From assembly GCA_902373525.1 (NCBI GenBank), contig CABKMN010000008.1, positions 1 to 64,000 on the forward strand: a DNA stretch of 64,000 nt. Reading direction: 5' to 3'. Positions 8,380-17,779 of the stretch are shown one piece after another. This DNA comes from an uncultured Bilophila sp. Lineage in GTDB: Bacteria > Desulfobacterota > Desulfovibrionia > Desulfovibrionales > Desulfovibrionaceae. Every line of letters starts with the position of its first letter. Positions within the stretch are counted from its first letter, which is position 1. The position numbers were made by a program, and so were the translations under genes. Under the pieces are notes generated by a model that saw nothing but the letters and a program-made list of their open reading frames with translations, ran no database searches and had not been told where the DNA came from.

Positions 8380-9348
8380 ATGGCTACCGCATCTTCCAAA
8401 GCTCCCCATCTGACCAAAGCCACGCAGGCGTTCGTCGACGCCCTCACCGCCGAAAACAATCCTCCCCTGTACACCCTGCCTCCCGAAGCGGCGCGCCGGA
8501 TTCTGGCGGACGCGCAGGCCGTGCCCGTCAAGAAACTGCCGATGGACCTGCGCGACGAAGACCTGCCCGTTGGCCCCACCGGAACCGTCCCCACCCGGTT
8601 CGTCCGGCCCGAAGGCGTGAAGGAACCGCTGCCGATCATCTTCTATTTCCATGGCGGCGGGTGGATTCTGGGCGACCGGGACACCCACGACCGTCTGGTG
8701 CGCGAACTGGCCAAGGGTGCGAAGGCCGCCGTGGTCTATCCCAATTATACGCCGTCGCCTGAGGCGCAGTACCCCGTACCGCTGGAACAGGCGTACGCGG
8801 CGATGCTGTACGTCCTCAAGCATGCGGACGCCTACGGACTTGATCCCGCCCGCATCGCCGTGGCTGGCGACAGCGTGGGCGGCAACATGGCGACCGTCAT
8901 GGCGATGCTCGCCAAGGAACGCAAGGGGCCGAAGATCGCCTTCCAGCTTCTGCTGTACCCGGTGACGGACGCCAATTTCGATACGGAATCCTACCACGAT
9001 TTCGCCGACGGGCCGTGGCTGACCCGCGAAGCCATGAAATGGTTCTGGGACGCCTACTGCCCGGACAGGGCGAAGCGCGCCGAAGCTACGGCCTCTCCGC
9101 TGCGGGCCGGGACCGAACGGCTTTCCGGCCTGCCCCCGGCACTGATCATCACGGCGGAAAACGACGTCCTCCGCGACGAAGGCGAAGCCTACGCCCGCGA
9201 ACTCATCGAAGCCGGCGTGCAGGTGGCCTGCGTACGCTACAACGGGACGCACCACGATTTCATGATGCTCAACGCGCTGGCGGAAACGACGCCCGCCCGC
9301 GCCGCCATCGCGCAGTCGGCGGCCGCGCTGAAAAAAATGCTGCACTAG
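8380..9348 (+). CDS. Alpha/beta-hydrolase, hormone-sensitive-lipase-type esterase
   Basis: A 322-residue cytoplasmic esterase with ATG 8380 behind AAGGAG. It shows the oxyanion-hole motif HGGGW (around residue 91) and the nucleophile elbow GDSVGG (around 162-167). Acid and base partners are in ITAENDVLRDEG and THHDF near the C-terminus. This is the bacterial HSL (family IV) pattern; such enzymes hydrolyse short-chain acyl or aryl esters. There is no signal peptide. The gene is alone and followed by a strong bidirectional hairpin. The natural substrate is unknown. Confidence 0.85.
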   Translation: MATASSKAPHLTKATQAFVDALTAENNPPLYTLPPEAARRILADAQAVPVKKLPMDLRDEDLPVGPTGTVPTRFVRPEGVKEPLPIIFYFHGGGWILGDRDTHDRLVRELAKGAKAAVVYPNYTPSPEAQYPVPLEQAYAAMLYVLKHADAYGLDPARIAVAGDSVGGNMATVMAMLAKERKGPKIAFQLLLYPVTDANFDTESYHDFADGPWLTREAMKWFWDAYCPDRAKRAEATASPLRAGTERLSGLPPALIITAENDVLRDEGEAYARELIEAGVQVACVRYNGTHHDFMMLNALAETTPARAAIAQSAAALKKMLH

Positions 9349-9361
9349 CCGTCCGGCTTTC

Positions 9362-9401
9362 CGAAAAGGCGTCCGCGGCTCCGGCTCCGGACGCCTTTTC
9401 G
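9362..9401. terminator. Bidirectional hairpin terminator
   Basis: Perfect 14-bp arms CGAAAAGGCGTCCG (9362-9375) and CGGACGCCTTTTCG (9388-9401) with a 12-base loop. The arms supply T runs in both directions. Confidence 0.8.
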
Positions 9402-9534
9402 CGCCCCCGGACCGTTCGTTCCGATTGGTCGGCGCTCTCTGGACAGGCTCTCCTTTCATGGATATTTTGGGGAGTTCGCGGTGCCCGCCCGTTCCCGAGG
9501 GGCGGGGAGAAACGTCAGTCGAGGAGTCCTTTGT

Positions 9535-9744
9535 ATGGCCGAACAAGACGAATTGTTGGAGATGCTCCCCTGTTCCCATTGCAAAAACGAGAAACCCCAC
9601 CTCGTTTCGTGCAGGCCCGAGGGCCGGATCACCGATCTCTGGCGCGTGGAGTGTCCCTGTGAAAAGGCTCCCACGCAGTGGTCGGTATCCAAGATCGCGG
9701 CCGTCCGGCTGTGGAACCGGTATATGACCAATCTGAAGGAATAG
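9535..9744 (+). CDS. Lar-like small zinc-ribbon protein
   Basis: A 69-residue protein from ATG 9535 with GAGGAG at 9521-9526. The pattern is LPCSHCKNE ... WRVECPC ... AAVRLWNRY. It has a CxxC knuckle, a second Cys pair and a C-terminal A-x-x-x-WN-R helix. This matches the Lar (restriction alleviation protein) fold seen in phages and hosts. The first two cysteines and the second CPC pair would hold one zinc ion. Lar of the Rac prophage modulates type I restriction; many chromosomal homologues have no known role. No restriction genes lie nearby. The gene stands alone between two terminators. Confidence 0.65.
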   Translation: MAEQDELLEMLPCSHCKNEKPHLVSCRPEGRITDLWRVECPCEKAPTQWSVSKIAAVRLWNRYMTNLKE

Positions 9745-9805
9745 CTTCCCGGAAGCTCTTTGCCGCGCCGGACGGGTTCCGGCACCGTTTTGGCTCCGTG
9801 CGGGC

Positions 9806-9845
9806 AAAAAAAGTCCCCCCGGCATACCGCCGTGGGGACTTTTGC
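9806..9845. terminator. Hairpin terminator between Lar-like gene and cstA
   Basis: Arms AAGTCCCC and GGGGACTT with flanking A and T runs on both sides; serves the plus-strand gene and probably cstA from the other side. Confidence 0.75.
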
Positions 9846-9933
9846 GTTGTTTGTTCCGCACGGCCCGCCGGTGCGGAACGCCGCAGGGGATCGGCGTCCC
9901 GTCCGCGGGACCGGAGGAGAGGCGTTCCTGCGT

Positions 9934-11745
9934 TTATTCCTGTACGACTTCCTTCACTTCGTCGCCGTAGGCGTCGCGGACGATCTTGGTTTCCTTGAGC
10001 AGAACGGCCCAGCGGCGCAGGGTGCCGATGATGACGAAGCCCATCATGACCATGACCAGCACGCTCAGGGAGGCGAGCAGGTACTTTTCCGTCGGCAGGT
10101 ACTGGTAGACGATCAGCCAGATGCCCGCCCAGAAGGTGATGAAGGTCATGAAGATGCCGGGCGCGGCGGTGATCCACGCGTACTTCGTCTTGTTCATGCG
10201 GAGGAGCATGGTCGTGCCGATGAGCAGCGTCACCGAGGCGAGGAGCTGGTTGCTGATGCCGAACAGGGGCCAGATGCTGGAGATGTCGCCGGTATAGACG
10301 AGATAGCCCCACGCGCCCGTGAACAGGAAACTGGTCACGACGATGCCGGGCCACCAGTTCTTGTCGCCGAACTTCGGGATCACGCGACCGATCATTTCCT
10401 GAAGGAAGAAGCGGCCCACGCGGGTGCCCGCGTCCACGGCGGTCAGGATGAACACCGCTTCAAACATGATCGCGAAGTGGTACCAGTAGCTCATGAGGTG
10501 CGACATCCACGGAATCTGGCCGAAGATGTGCGCCATGCCCACGGCGAGGGAGACGGAGCCGCCGGGGCGGTGCATCAGGTTTTCCGCCACTTCCTTTTCG
10601 AGGGTGGGCAGGTCGACCACGGACATGCCGAGAGCGGCGAACTTGTCCGCCGGGGCGTTGATGGCGAAGTAGTCGGCGGGCACGAGCACGCAGGCGGCGA
10701 TCAGGGCCATGATCGCGACGAAGCCCTCAACGAGCATGGCGCCGTAGCCGACGAACAGGACGTCGCGTTCCTTGCCGATCATCTTGGGCGTGGTGCCCGT
10801 GCCGATGGTGGCGTGGAAGCCCGAGAGCGCGCCGCAGGCGATGGTGATGAAGATGAACGGGATCACCGGGCCGCCCACGATGGGGCCGCCGCCCTTGGTG
10901 AACTCGGTGAACGCGGGCATGTTGAAATCGGGCATGACGAACACGATGCCGAGCGCCAGCGCGCCGATGGTGCCGATCTTGAGGAAGGTGGACAGGTAGT
11001 CGCGGGGCAGGAGCAGCAGCCACACCGGCAGGACCGAGGCGACGAAGCCGTACACCGGAATCAGGATGGACATGGGCTTCTTGTCGATGTTCAGCCAGCC
11101 GAAGACATCGGGATGCGCCGCCACGTAGGGCCCGGTCAGGATGCACAGGCCGAGCAGCGCCACGCCGATGATCGACGCGCCGAGCACGTCGCCCTTGCGC
11201 CATATCTGCATGTACAGGCCCATGATCACGGCGATCGGAATGGTCGCCGCCACGGTGTAGGTGGACCACAGGCTGTTGTGCATGGCGTTGACCACCGCGA
11301 TGGACAGGCCCGCCAGCGTCAGCAGCAGAATGGCGAGTACGGCCCACGCCGCCACGCCGCCGGTCGTCTTGTCGATTTCCTGCGAGGCGATGTAGGCGAG
11401 GCTCTGTCCCCGGTGGCGCACCGAGGCGAACAGCACGACCATGTCGTGCACGCCGCCCGCGAGCACGCAGCCGATGAGAATCCACAGCAGGCCGGGCATG
11501 TAGCCGAACTGGGCCGCCAGCACGGGACCGAGCAGGGGGCCCGCCGCGGCGATGGCGGCGAAGTGGTGGCCGAACAGGACGTACTTGTTGGTGTTCACGT
11601 AGTCGTGCCCGTCGGCGTACTTGACGGCGGGCGTCGCCCGCGCGTCGTTCAGGTTCAGGACCTTGTTGGCGATGAACAGACCGTAAAACCGGTAGCCGAT
11701 GGCGAAAATGCATAACGATGCGAAAACCACCGTAAGCGCATTCAT
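9934..11745 (-). CDS. cstA: CstA-family carbon starvation / pyruvate transporter
   Basis: A 603-residue polytopic membrane protein. I chose the ATG complementary to 11743-11745 (MNALTVVFASL) because upstream in-frame sequence is spacer-like. It has the CstA signature region, including FGHHFAAIAAAGPLLGPVLA and GGVHDMVVLFASVRHRGQSL, and more than a dozen hydrophobic segments. CstA/BtsT proteins import pyruvate (and have been linked to peptide use) when carbon is limiting. The protein is shorter at the C-terminus than E. coli CstA (about 700 residues), which is common in anaerobes. It is monocistronic, with a hairpin near 9806-9845 downstream. Confidence 0.88.
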   Translation of the reverse strand: MNALTVVFASLCIFAIGYRFYGLFIANKVLNLNDARATPAVKYADGHDYVNTNKYVLFGHHFAAIAAAGPLLGPVLAAQFGYMPGLLWILIGCVLAGGVHDMVVLFASVRHRGQSLAYIASQEIDKTTGGVAAWAVLAILLLTLAGLSIAVVNAMHNSLWSTYTVAATIPIAVIMGLYMQIWRKGDVLGASIIGVALLGLCILTGPYVAAHPDVFGWLNIDKKPMSILIPVYGFVASVLPVWLLLLPRDYLSTFLKIGTIGALALGIVFVMPDFNMPAFTEFTKGGGPIVGGPVIPFIFITIACGALSGFHATIGTGTTPKMIGKERDVLFVGYGAMLVEGFVAIMALIAACVLVPADYFAINAPADKFAALGMSVVDLPTLEKEVAENLMHRPGGSVSLAVGMAHIFGQIPWMSHLMSYWYHFAIMFEAVFILTAVDAGTRVGRFFLQEMIGRVIPKFGDKNWWPGIVVTSFLFTGAWGYLVYTGDISSIWPLFGISNQLLASVTLLIGTTMLLRMNKTKYAWITAAPGIFMTFITFWAGIWLIVYQYLPTEKYLLASLSVLVMVMMGFVIIGTLRRWAVLLKETKIVRDAYGDEVKEVVQE

Positions 11746-12373
11746 GGTAAACCTCTGATGCTGAAATGTGGCACATGTTGCGATCGGGCTTCGCCGCAAT
11801 CGCGCTCCTCTTGTTTCCCCCGTCCGCGGCGGGAAAGCCTCGCTCCGGGCGAAGAACCCGCCGGACCGGCTTCCCGGAACGCGTGAGGAAACGTCACGTC
11901 GCGCACCTGGCGCGGTGCTCTCACGCCGCTTTCCCCGTGTCGGGCGAAAACGCCGCAAGGCCGTCAACACGGCGCTGTCCCAAGGCTTCGCGCACGGGGA
12001 AACTCAGAACACCTTACGCAAAGCAGTTGAAGGCCCCCAAGGTTTCCGTACATGGGCGGGAAACGTCATCGATTCCAGCCCGCCGGAATGCGTTCACCAA
12101 AGGCTTCCGCGCGGGCGGAAAGCGTCCCCCGCTTCCGGGGTGGAGAGACGGCGATTCCGCCGCGCACGTATCGGAGAGAGGGACCGGGACGGCGCGCCAT
12201 ATAACATAGCTAATCAGTATGAAAAGTGAACCCCTCAACGGAACCTTCCTCCGATTTGATGAAAAACCGAAGAGATACGGCGTTGCGACGCTCGGATTCG
12301 GGACGACGGGGGAGACATCCGTTGCGGCGGATGAAGGCCGCAGCGGAACCCGTGGACTCGATCCGGGCGTCGG
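11746..12373. other. Gene-less GC-rich spacer
   Basis: About 630 bases upstream of cstA. Words such as GGAAAGC, GGAAACG, CTTTCCCC and GGTTTCCG recur through it. No gene or RNA recognised. The AT-richer part near 12198-12240 could hold a promoter. Confidence 0.4.
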
Positions 12374-12811
12374 TCAGCCCAGAAGGGGAGGGGGGAGGGC
12401 GAATGAAACCGGCCCGTCCCAGCCCGCATGGGGCAGGAAGGCCTTTTCGTGGAGGGGGAGAGGCCGCTCGCGGCGTACGCACTCGGGCCTGTCGGTCGTC
12501 TGGGCGAAAAGCAGGACGCCGTGTCCGAGCGTCCGCTTTTCGGGATGCTTCAGGCGGCAAACCGCCTTGACGTCCCGGACGGTTTCGTACCGGGACACGA
12601 GGAGGCTCTGCGACGTTTCGCGGAACGTGTCCCACGGCAGGAACGCCGTGGGCCGCAGCAAGCCTTCATTCGGGAGGCCGTCCACAACGAGGACATCGTC
12701 CTGATGCCCGCTGTTGGTGACGAGGCCGCCGAAGAACAGGACAAGACTCATCAGACCCATGAGCAGTACGTGCCATGTGAGTGAGAGAGTGTTTCGCTGG
12801 CTGGCGTTCAT
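12374..12811 (-). CDS. Hypothetical membrane-anchored protein
   Basis: A 145-residue frame from the ATG complementary to 12809-12811 (MNASQRNTLSLTWHVLLMG). One strong transmembrane segment spans about residues 10-32. A soluble part follows (VVDGLPNEGLLRPTAFLPWD and onward) without recognised motifs. The ribosome site is weak (GGAACGGACG). The last 50 residues are rich in Pro, Arg and Glu and resemble spacer sequence. I do not recognise a family, and the true C-terminus may be misjudged. Confidence 0.45.
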   Translation of the reverse strand: MNASQRNTLSLTWHVLLMGLMSLVLFFGGLVTNSGHQDDVLVVDGLPNEGLLRPTAFLPWDTFRETSQSLLVSRYETVRDVKAVCRLKHPEKRTLGHGVLLFAQTTDRPECVRRERPLPLHEKAFLPHAGWDGPVSFALPPPLLG

Positions 12812-13255
12812 CGTCCGTTCCCGTGGTATGCGTTGGCTTTGTCCTGTTTGGAACAATCGCTACTGCGGACGGACCCGGCTGTCAATGAGATTGTGATCAG
12901 GAACTCTCATCAATAAGCGGCCCTTTCTCACGGATACGTCGGGATTGGAGGCTCCGGTTGACGGATTCTCAAGAAACAGCCCGGAAAATCAGGCAAAAAA
13001 CAGTCGGAACGTCTTTGCGGGTTTCGTGTCCAAACGGATGCGGAACGACGGCGGCCCCGCTTCGGAACGGCGTTGCCGCTCCCGAGGACGCCTTGTCCGC
13101 GGAGAAACACGGGGGCGCGGCGGATGTGCGGTCGATCAATCGTTTTCGGTTGTCAAACGAATCGCTTTTTTCCGTTTGTGCTCTCGGAGCGTCTTGGGTA
13201 GACGGGAATTACGCCACGGAGCGTTTCATCCTGAAACCGTTAAGGAGAGTTTGCC
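12812..13255. other. Upstream region without a recognised gene
   Basis: About 440 bases. Open plus-strand frames here have no ribosome site. The last 15 bases hold the AAGGAGAG ribosome site of the 30-residue protein that follows. Confidence 0.4.
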
Positions 13256-13348
13256 ATGTCCGCCATGCCGATTATCATCATCTGCTCGATCTGCCTGCTC
13301 GCTTCCATCGGTACCGGGGTGTACGGCACCGTCAGATACAATCGCTAG
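13256..13348 (+). CDS. 30-residue single-span membrane microprotein
   Basis: ATG 13256 is preceded by an excellent AAGGAGAG (13242-13249). The product begins MSAMPIIIICSICLLASIGT and ends GVYGTVRYNR before TAG. One hydrophobic helix covers residues 4-22, with two cysteines, then a short basic tail, so Nin-Cin topology is likely. A strong hairpin terminator starts 22 bases after the stop, which makes a complete transcription unit. Function unknown. Such small proteins often bind and tune a larger membrane complex, but nothing here identifies a partner. Confidence 0.65.
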   Translation: MSAMPIIIICSICLLASIGTGVYGTVRYNR

Positions 13349-13369
13349 TATTCCTTCCTCCTGTTTGGA

Positions 13370-13405
13370 AAGGCCCCGCGCGGCATCGGCTGCGCGGGGC
13401 CTTTT
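13370..13405 (+). terminator. Terminator of the 30-residue protein
   Basis: 12-bp arms AAGGCCCCGCGC / GCGCGGGGCCTT around a 10-base loop, followed by TTGCG. Confidence 0.75.
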
Positions 13406-13817
13406 GCGTCCGTCGCCGGAGCGATGCCGTGCGGACGACGGCGAAGAGAGGCCTCGTGCGCTCCGTTTTGGGGACGGCGGGGCCGCCAAGCCATTCGCCC
13501 GCGTGGCGGAGACTCCGAAGCGGCGGCGCGTGGGGGCCCAAGCCGATGCCGCACTGGGGGCGGGCGCGCATGGTACGGGTGCAGGACGCTCCGGGATGGT
13601 GTCCGTCCCGTCGCACGGGCGGCGGTCGCACGGTGCGGGTTTTCCGGGCGACCGCGCGGCGACGGGAACCGTTTTCCGCCGGGCGGACCGGGGCGTCCCG
13701 CTGGACTTTTGGCCTTGAAATCCTTAAATGAATAAAGGAACAAGAGGTCAAAAAAGTTTTTCCGGGGAACGCTCCGCCGCCACAGCTCCGAGGTGCGTAC
13801 GGATCAAGAGGGAACGT
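13406..13817. other. Gene-less spacer
   Basis: About 410 bases of GC-rich sequence leading to the GGDEF/EAL gene. The final 80 bases are AT-richer and may hold its promoter. GAGGGA lies just before ATG 13818. Confidence 0.4.
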
Positions 13818-16800
13818 ATGGAACACATTCACGCCGCCACATTTGCCTTTATCGAAAGCGCGAAAGGCTTTTTCCGGCATGGCAAGCCGCTTTGCGAACT
13901 GGTGCCGTTTCTCGCGCACGCGCTCCACGAGGCGCTGCCGATCGACGCGCTGGGCGTCGTCCGTCTGGACGGTCGGGGCCGAGTGGCCGAAGCCGCCTGC
14001 TGGAGCGAACGGGCGGAGGGTTCCCCGTGTGCGGCCTTCGAACGGGTTTTTCCGAAGGAGGCCCCGTTGCCGGAACGGGAGATCGCCGGTCTGCTCCCGG
14101 CGGGAAGTGCGGACAGCCCCCTCGAACTGCCGATCCGTTACGACGGCGCGTCGCTCGGCCTGCTGTTTCTCAACAAGCGTCCGGGGACGGGAAGCTGGAC
14201 TCCGGCGGAACAGGGGCTGGCGCGGATTGCCGACGCCATGCTCGGGATGTTCTTCGCCGGAAAGGCTTATTGCGAACTCCAGAATTTCCACATCCGCGTG
14301 CTCAATTCCGCAATGGATCAGGTCCGCGTGTTCCTGTACATCACCGATCCCCACACCGACGTCATCCTGTACATGAATCAGCCCATGAAGGACGCGTTCA
14401 AGCTGGAGCATCCCGAGGGGAGCGTCTGTTGGCAGGTGCTGCAATCCGGCATGACGGAACGCTGTCCCTTCTGCCCCGTCGGGGACCTGACGGCGGACAT
14501 GGACCTGAACCGCGTGTACCGCTGGGAAGAGCGGAACACGCTGACCGGAAGGATTTTTGAAAACAACGACAGCCTGATGCGCTGGACGGACGGTTCCCTC
14601 GTGCATCTCCAGCAGTCCGTGGACATTACGGATTCCGTCCGTCTGTACGAGGAGGCCAACCGCGACGACCTGACCGGCCTGCTCAACCGGCGGGCCGGGA
14701 AGGTGGCCCTCGTCGGGGCGCTGGAGCGGCTCGGAGAAAGCGACGGCCCGTTGATCGTGGGGCTGTTCGACGTCAACAAGCTCAAGGCCATCAACGACGC
14801 CTACGGGCACAAGGAGGGCGACCGGGCCCTGCGTCTCATCGCGCAGGAGGTGCGGCGGACGCTCCGCAGCCCGGATTTCTGCTTCCGGCTCAGCGGCGAC
14901 GAGTTCGTCGTGGTCTTCCACCAGTCCGGACGCTACGAGGCCGAGGCGCTGATGGAAGAGGTGCTGGGCCGTCTGGAGGCGTTGCGGCACAAGCTCGGCC
15001 TGCCGTATCCGCTGGGGTTCAGCTTCGGCAGCTTCGAGGTAGGGCCGGGGCATGACATGACCCTCTCGGAAGTGCTCTCCAAGGCCGACGAGAGCATGTA
15101 CGAGCGGAAGAAGCGCTACCATATCCGCGAGGCGGAGCGGCGTCTGCGGAACGGGGAGACGTCTCCGGCGATCCCGGACGGCGCGCTGGAGTACGATGCG
15201 CTGCGGCTGTACGACGCGCTGGTGCGGAGCACGGACTCCTATGTGTTCGTCTCCAACGTGAAGACCGGGATATTCCGTTATTCGCCGGCGATGGTCGAGG
15301 AGTTCGCCCTCCCCGGATCGGTTGTGGAGAACGCCGCCGCGGTCTGGGGGGCCAAGGTCCACCCGGTGGACAAGGCCGCGTTCATGGAGGCCAACCAGAT
15401 CATCGCGGACGGGCGTTCGGACGCCCACTGCGTCGAATATCGGGCCCGGAACCGCAAGGGCGAATGGGTCTGGGTGCGCTGCCGGGGGTATCTGGAACGG
15501 GACGAAAACGGCGATCCGAGCCTGTTCGCCGGGTTCATCACCAATCTGGGGCAGAAGAACAAGTTCGACCACATCACCGGCCTGTTCAACAAGATCAAGT
15601 GCGCCGAGGACGTGGAGGCCCTGTTGCGGACGCGCCCGGAGCACCCTCTGCACCTGCTCGTGTTCGGTCTGGACGGGTTCAAGCACATCAACGATCTGTA
15701 CGGCAGGACGTTTGGGGATGAAGTGCTGCGCGTCGTCGGGCAGAAGATACAGGGGCTGCTGCCGCCCTCCGCGGCGGCCTACCGGCTGGACGGCGACGAG
15801 TTCGGCATCGTGGTCAGCGGGGAAAAGCTGGAAATGGTGGAGATATACCGCTCCGCCGCCGAGAGTTTCCGCTTCCAGCAGGAATACGACGGCAAGAAAT
15901 TTTTCTGCACCGTTTCGGCGGGCAGCGCGAGCAGCCCGGAGGACGCCTCCGGCTACGAGGAGCTGTTGCAGTACGCGAGCTATTCCCTGAAGCACGCCAA
16001 GAAGCTCGGCAAGGACCGCATCGTGTTCTTCAGCCGGGACATCCTGACGCAGGAAATGCGGTCGCTGGAACTGATCGAGCTGCTGCGCGAGAGCATCGAA
16101 CGCCGGTTCGAAGGGTTCGAGCTGTTCTTTCAGCCGCAGATCGCCACGGATACGCAGCGGGTGGTCGGCGCGGAAGCGCTCGCCCGCTGGACCTGCGGCA
16201 AGTACGACGGCGTTTCGCCCGGCGAGTTCATCCCGCTGATGGAACGGAGCGGGCTCATCGTCCCCTTCGGCAAGTGGGTGTTCCGCAAGGCCGCCGAACA
16301 GTGCAAGGCATGGACGGCGACGCGCCCCGACTTTGTGGTCAGCATCAATCTTTCGTACTTGCAGGTCACGTCCGACAACATGATCCCGTTCATCCGGGAC
16401 ACGCTGGACCGGCTGGACCTGTCGCCCGCGAATCTGGTGGTGGAGTTCACGGAAAGCTGCATGATCCGGGAGAACGAGCGGACGCAGGACATTTTCAGGG
16501 ACATCCGTGATCTCGGCATCCGCATCGCGATGGACGATTTCGGCACCGGCTATTCTTCGCTGAGCATGCTCAAGAATTCCCCGGCGGACGTGGTCAAGAT
16601 CGACCGGACCTTTGTCCGGGACATCCTGAACAGCCGTTTCGACGCCACGTTCATCCGGTTCGTGGTGGCGCTCTGTCACGACGTGAATATCAGGGTCTGC
16701 CTTGAGGGCGTGGAGCGGGAGGAGGAATTCGAATACGTGCGCCCGATGCATCTTGATTACATTCAGGGGTTCCTGTTCGGGCGTCCGGTACCCGCGGACG

Positions 16801-16829
16801 TGTTTGCGCGCGACTTCCTGAAGCCGTAA
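13818..16829 (+). CDS. Cyclic-di-GMP signalling protein with two GGDEF domains and one EAL domain
   Basis: A 1003-residue soluble protein from ATG 13818 behind GAGGGA. Domain order: GAF-like region (about 20-170); PAS-like segment with two CxxC-type cysteines (ERCPFCPVGD); first GGDEF (signature SGDEF near 358); PAS with a charged linker; second GGDEF (signature DGDEF near 657); C-terminal EAL (GAEALARW near 782, VVEFTES, DDFGTGYSS near 905). The EAL motifs look complete, so c-di-GMP hydrolysis is likely. The first GGDEF site SGDEF may be active, while the second DGDEF is a weaker match and may be regulatory. No transmembrane helix is seen. The signal sensed by the GAF and PAS regions is unknown. 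Confidence 0.88.
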   Translation: MEHIHAATFAFIESAKGFFRHGKPLCELVPFLAHALHEALPIDALGVVRLDGRGRVAEAACWSERAEGSPCAAFERVFPKEAPLPEREIAGLLPAGSADSPLELPIRYDGASLGLLFLNKRPGTGSWTPAEQGLARIADAMLGMFFAGKAYCELQNFHIRVLNSAMDQVRVFLYITDPHTDVILYMNQPMKDAFKLEHPEGSVCWQVLQSGMTERCPFCPVGDLTADMDLNRVYRWEERNTLTGRIFENNDSLMRWTDGSLVHLQQSVDITDSVRLYEEANRDDLTGLLNRRAGKVALVGALERLGESDGPLIVGLFDVNKLKAINDAYGHKEGDRALRLIAQEVRRTLRSPDFCFRLSGDEFVVVFHQSGRYEAEALMEEVLGRLEALRHKLGLPYPLGFSFGSFEVGPGHDMTLSEVLSKADESMYERKKRYHIREAERRLRNGETSPAIPDGALEYDALRLYDALVRSTDSYVFVSNVKTGIFRYSPAMVEEFALPGSVVENAAAVWGAKVHPVDKAAFMEANQIIADGRSDAHCVEYRARNRKGEWVWVRCRGYLERDENGDPSLFAGFITNLGQKNKFDHITGLFNKIKCAEDVEALLRTRPEHPLHLLVFGLDGFKHINDLYGRTFGDEVLRVVGQKIQGLLPPSAAAYRLDGDEFGIVVSGEKLEMVEIYRSAAESFRFQQEYDGKKFFCTVSAGSASSPEDASGYEELLQYASYSLKHAKKLGKDRIVFFSRDILTQEMRSLELIELLRESIERRFEGFELFFQPQIATDTQRVVGAEALARWTCGKYDGVSPGEFIPLMERSGLIVPFGKWVFRKAAEQCKAWTATRPDFVVSINLSYLQVTSDNMIPFIRDTLDRLDLSPANLVVEFTESCMIRENERTQDIFRDIRDLGIRIAMDDFGTGYSSLSMLKNSPADVVKIDRTFVRDILNSRFDATFIRFVVALCHDVNIRVCLEGVEREEEFEYVRPMHLDYIQGFLFGRPVPADVFARDFLKP

Positions 16830-17017
16830 CGGGACATCCTGAGAACGGCGGGAAAGGGAACCCCGTTCGGCATCCGGGAAAGGCGTCCCGGCGGCAAGGA
16901 CGGTCCGCGCCTCGGCAGGCCGGAAAGGCGGTCTGCGGGGTTTCCTGCGCCTCCCGTGTGCCGCCCCGGATTGAATCCCCCGACGCTTTCCGGTAGAGCA
17001 ATCCCTGCGGAGGTCCT

Positions 17018-17644
17018 ATGCTCTCTCTGGAAACGATCTGGACGTTCTTTTTCGCGTCGCTGCTCATGGCGATGACGCCGGGGCCGGACGTCATCATCGT
17101 CCTTACGCAGTCGTCGCTGTACGGGATGCGCGCGGGGCTGCTCACCACCTTCGGACTGATGACCGGCCTGCTCGGGCATACGCTGGCGGTCGCGCTCGGG
17201 GTCGCGGTGCTGTTCCAGACCTCGGAGGCGGCGTTCACCACGCTCAAGCTGCTCGGCGCGGCCTACCTGCTGTATCTGGCGTACCAGTCGTTCCGCAGCG
17301 GCGTGTTCCGGGCCTTCCTGACCCAGTCGCGGTTCCCCGGCTACGGGACGCTGTACCGGCGCGGCTTCCTTTCCAACATCACCAATCCCAAGGTTACGCT
17401 GTTCTGCCTTGCCGTGCTGCCCCAGTTCGTCAGGCCGGAACACGGGCACCCCACCTTCCAGATACTCCAGCTCGGCGGGCTGTACGAACTGGCCTGCCTC
17501 CTCGTGTTCGGAGCCATCGCCGCGCTCGGCGGCAGGATGGCGGCGTGGTTCAACCGCTCGGTACGCGCCCAGTTGATCATGAATCGCATCGCCGGGTGCG
17601 TCTTCCTCACCTTGGCGCTCGCGCTGGCCTTCGCGTCCCGCTAG
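17018..17644 (+). CDS. LysE/RhtB-family amino-acid exporter
   Basis: A 208-residue membrane protein from ATG 17018 behind GGAGG. The family signature lies at the N-terminus (MAMTPGPDVIIVLTQSSLYG), and FLSNITNPKVTLFCLAVLPQF is in the middle. There are six predicted transmembrane helices. Members export lysine, arginine, threonine or homoserine lactones; the substrate is not determinable. Single gene. Confidence 0.88.
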   Translation: MLSLETIWTFFFASLLMAMTPGPDVIIVLTQSSLYGMRAGLLTTFGLMTGLLGHTLAVALGVAVLFQTSEAAFTTLKLLGAAYLLYLAYQSFRSGVFRAFLTQSRFPGYGTLYRRGFLSNITNPKVTLFCLAVLPQFVRPEHGHPTFQILQLGGLYELACLLVFGAIAALGGRMAAWFNRSVRAQLIMNRIAGCVFLTLALALAFASR

Positions 17645-17779
17645 GGTCGGCCTTGAGGGGGCGGGATGCGGGGCGGCGGGTCCGCTCGCCGCAGCGTTGT
17701 GCGGATGTTGCCCAAGCCTCTTCGGCGGAACGGCCTATGCGGCGTGGGGCTTTTCAGGGGCGATCCGCTCCCGGCGCGT

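Noticed and set aside
13332..16751. 1139-codon minus-strand frame opposite the GGDEF/EAL gene
   Set aside because: Antisense shadow of a high-GC gene; its translation is rich in His, Arg, Val and Asp, and the plus strand has clear domain motifs.
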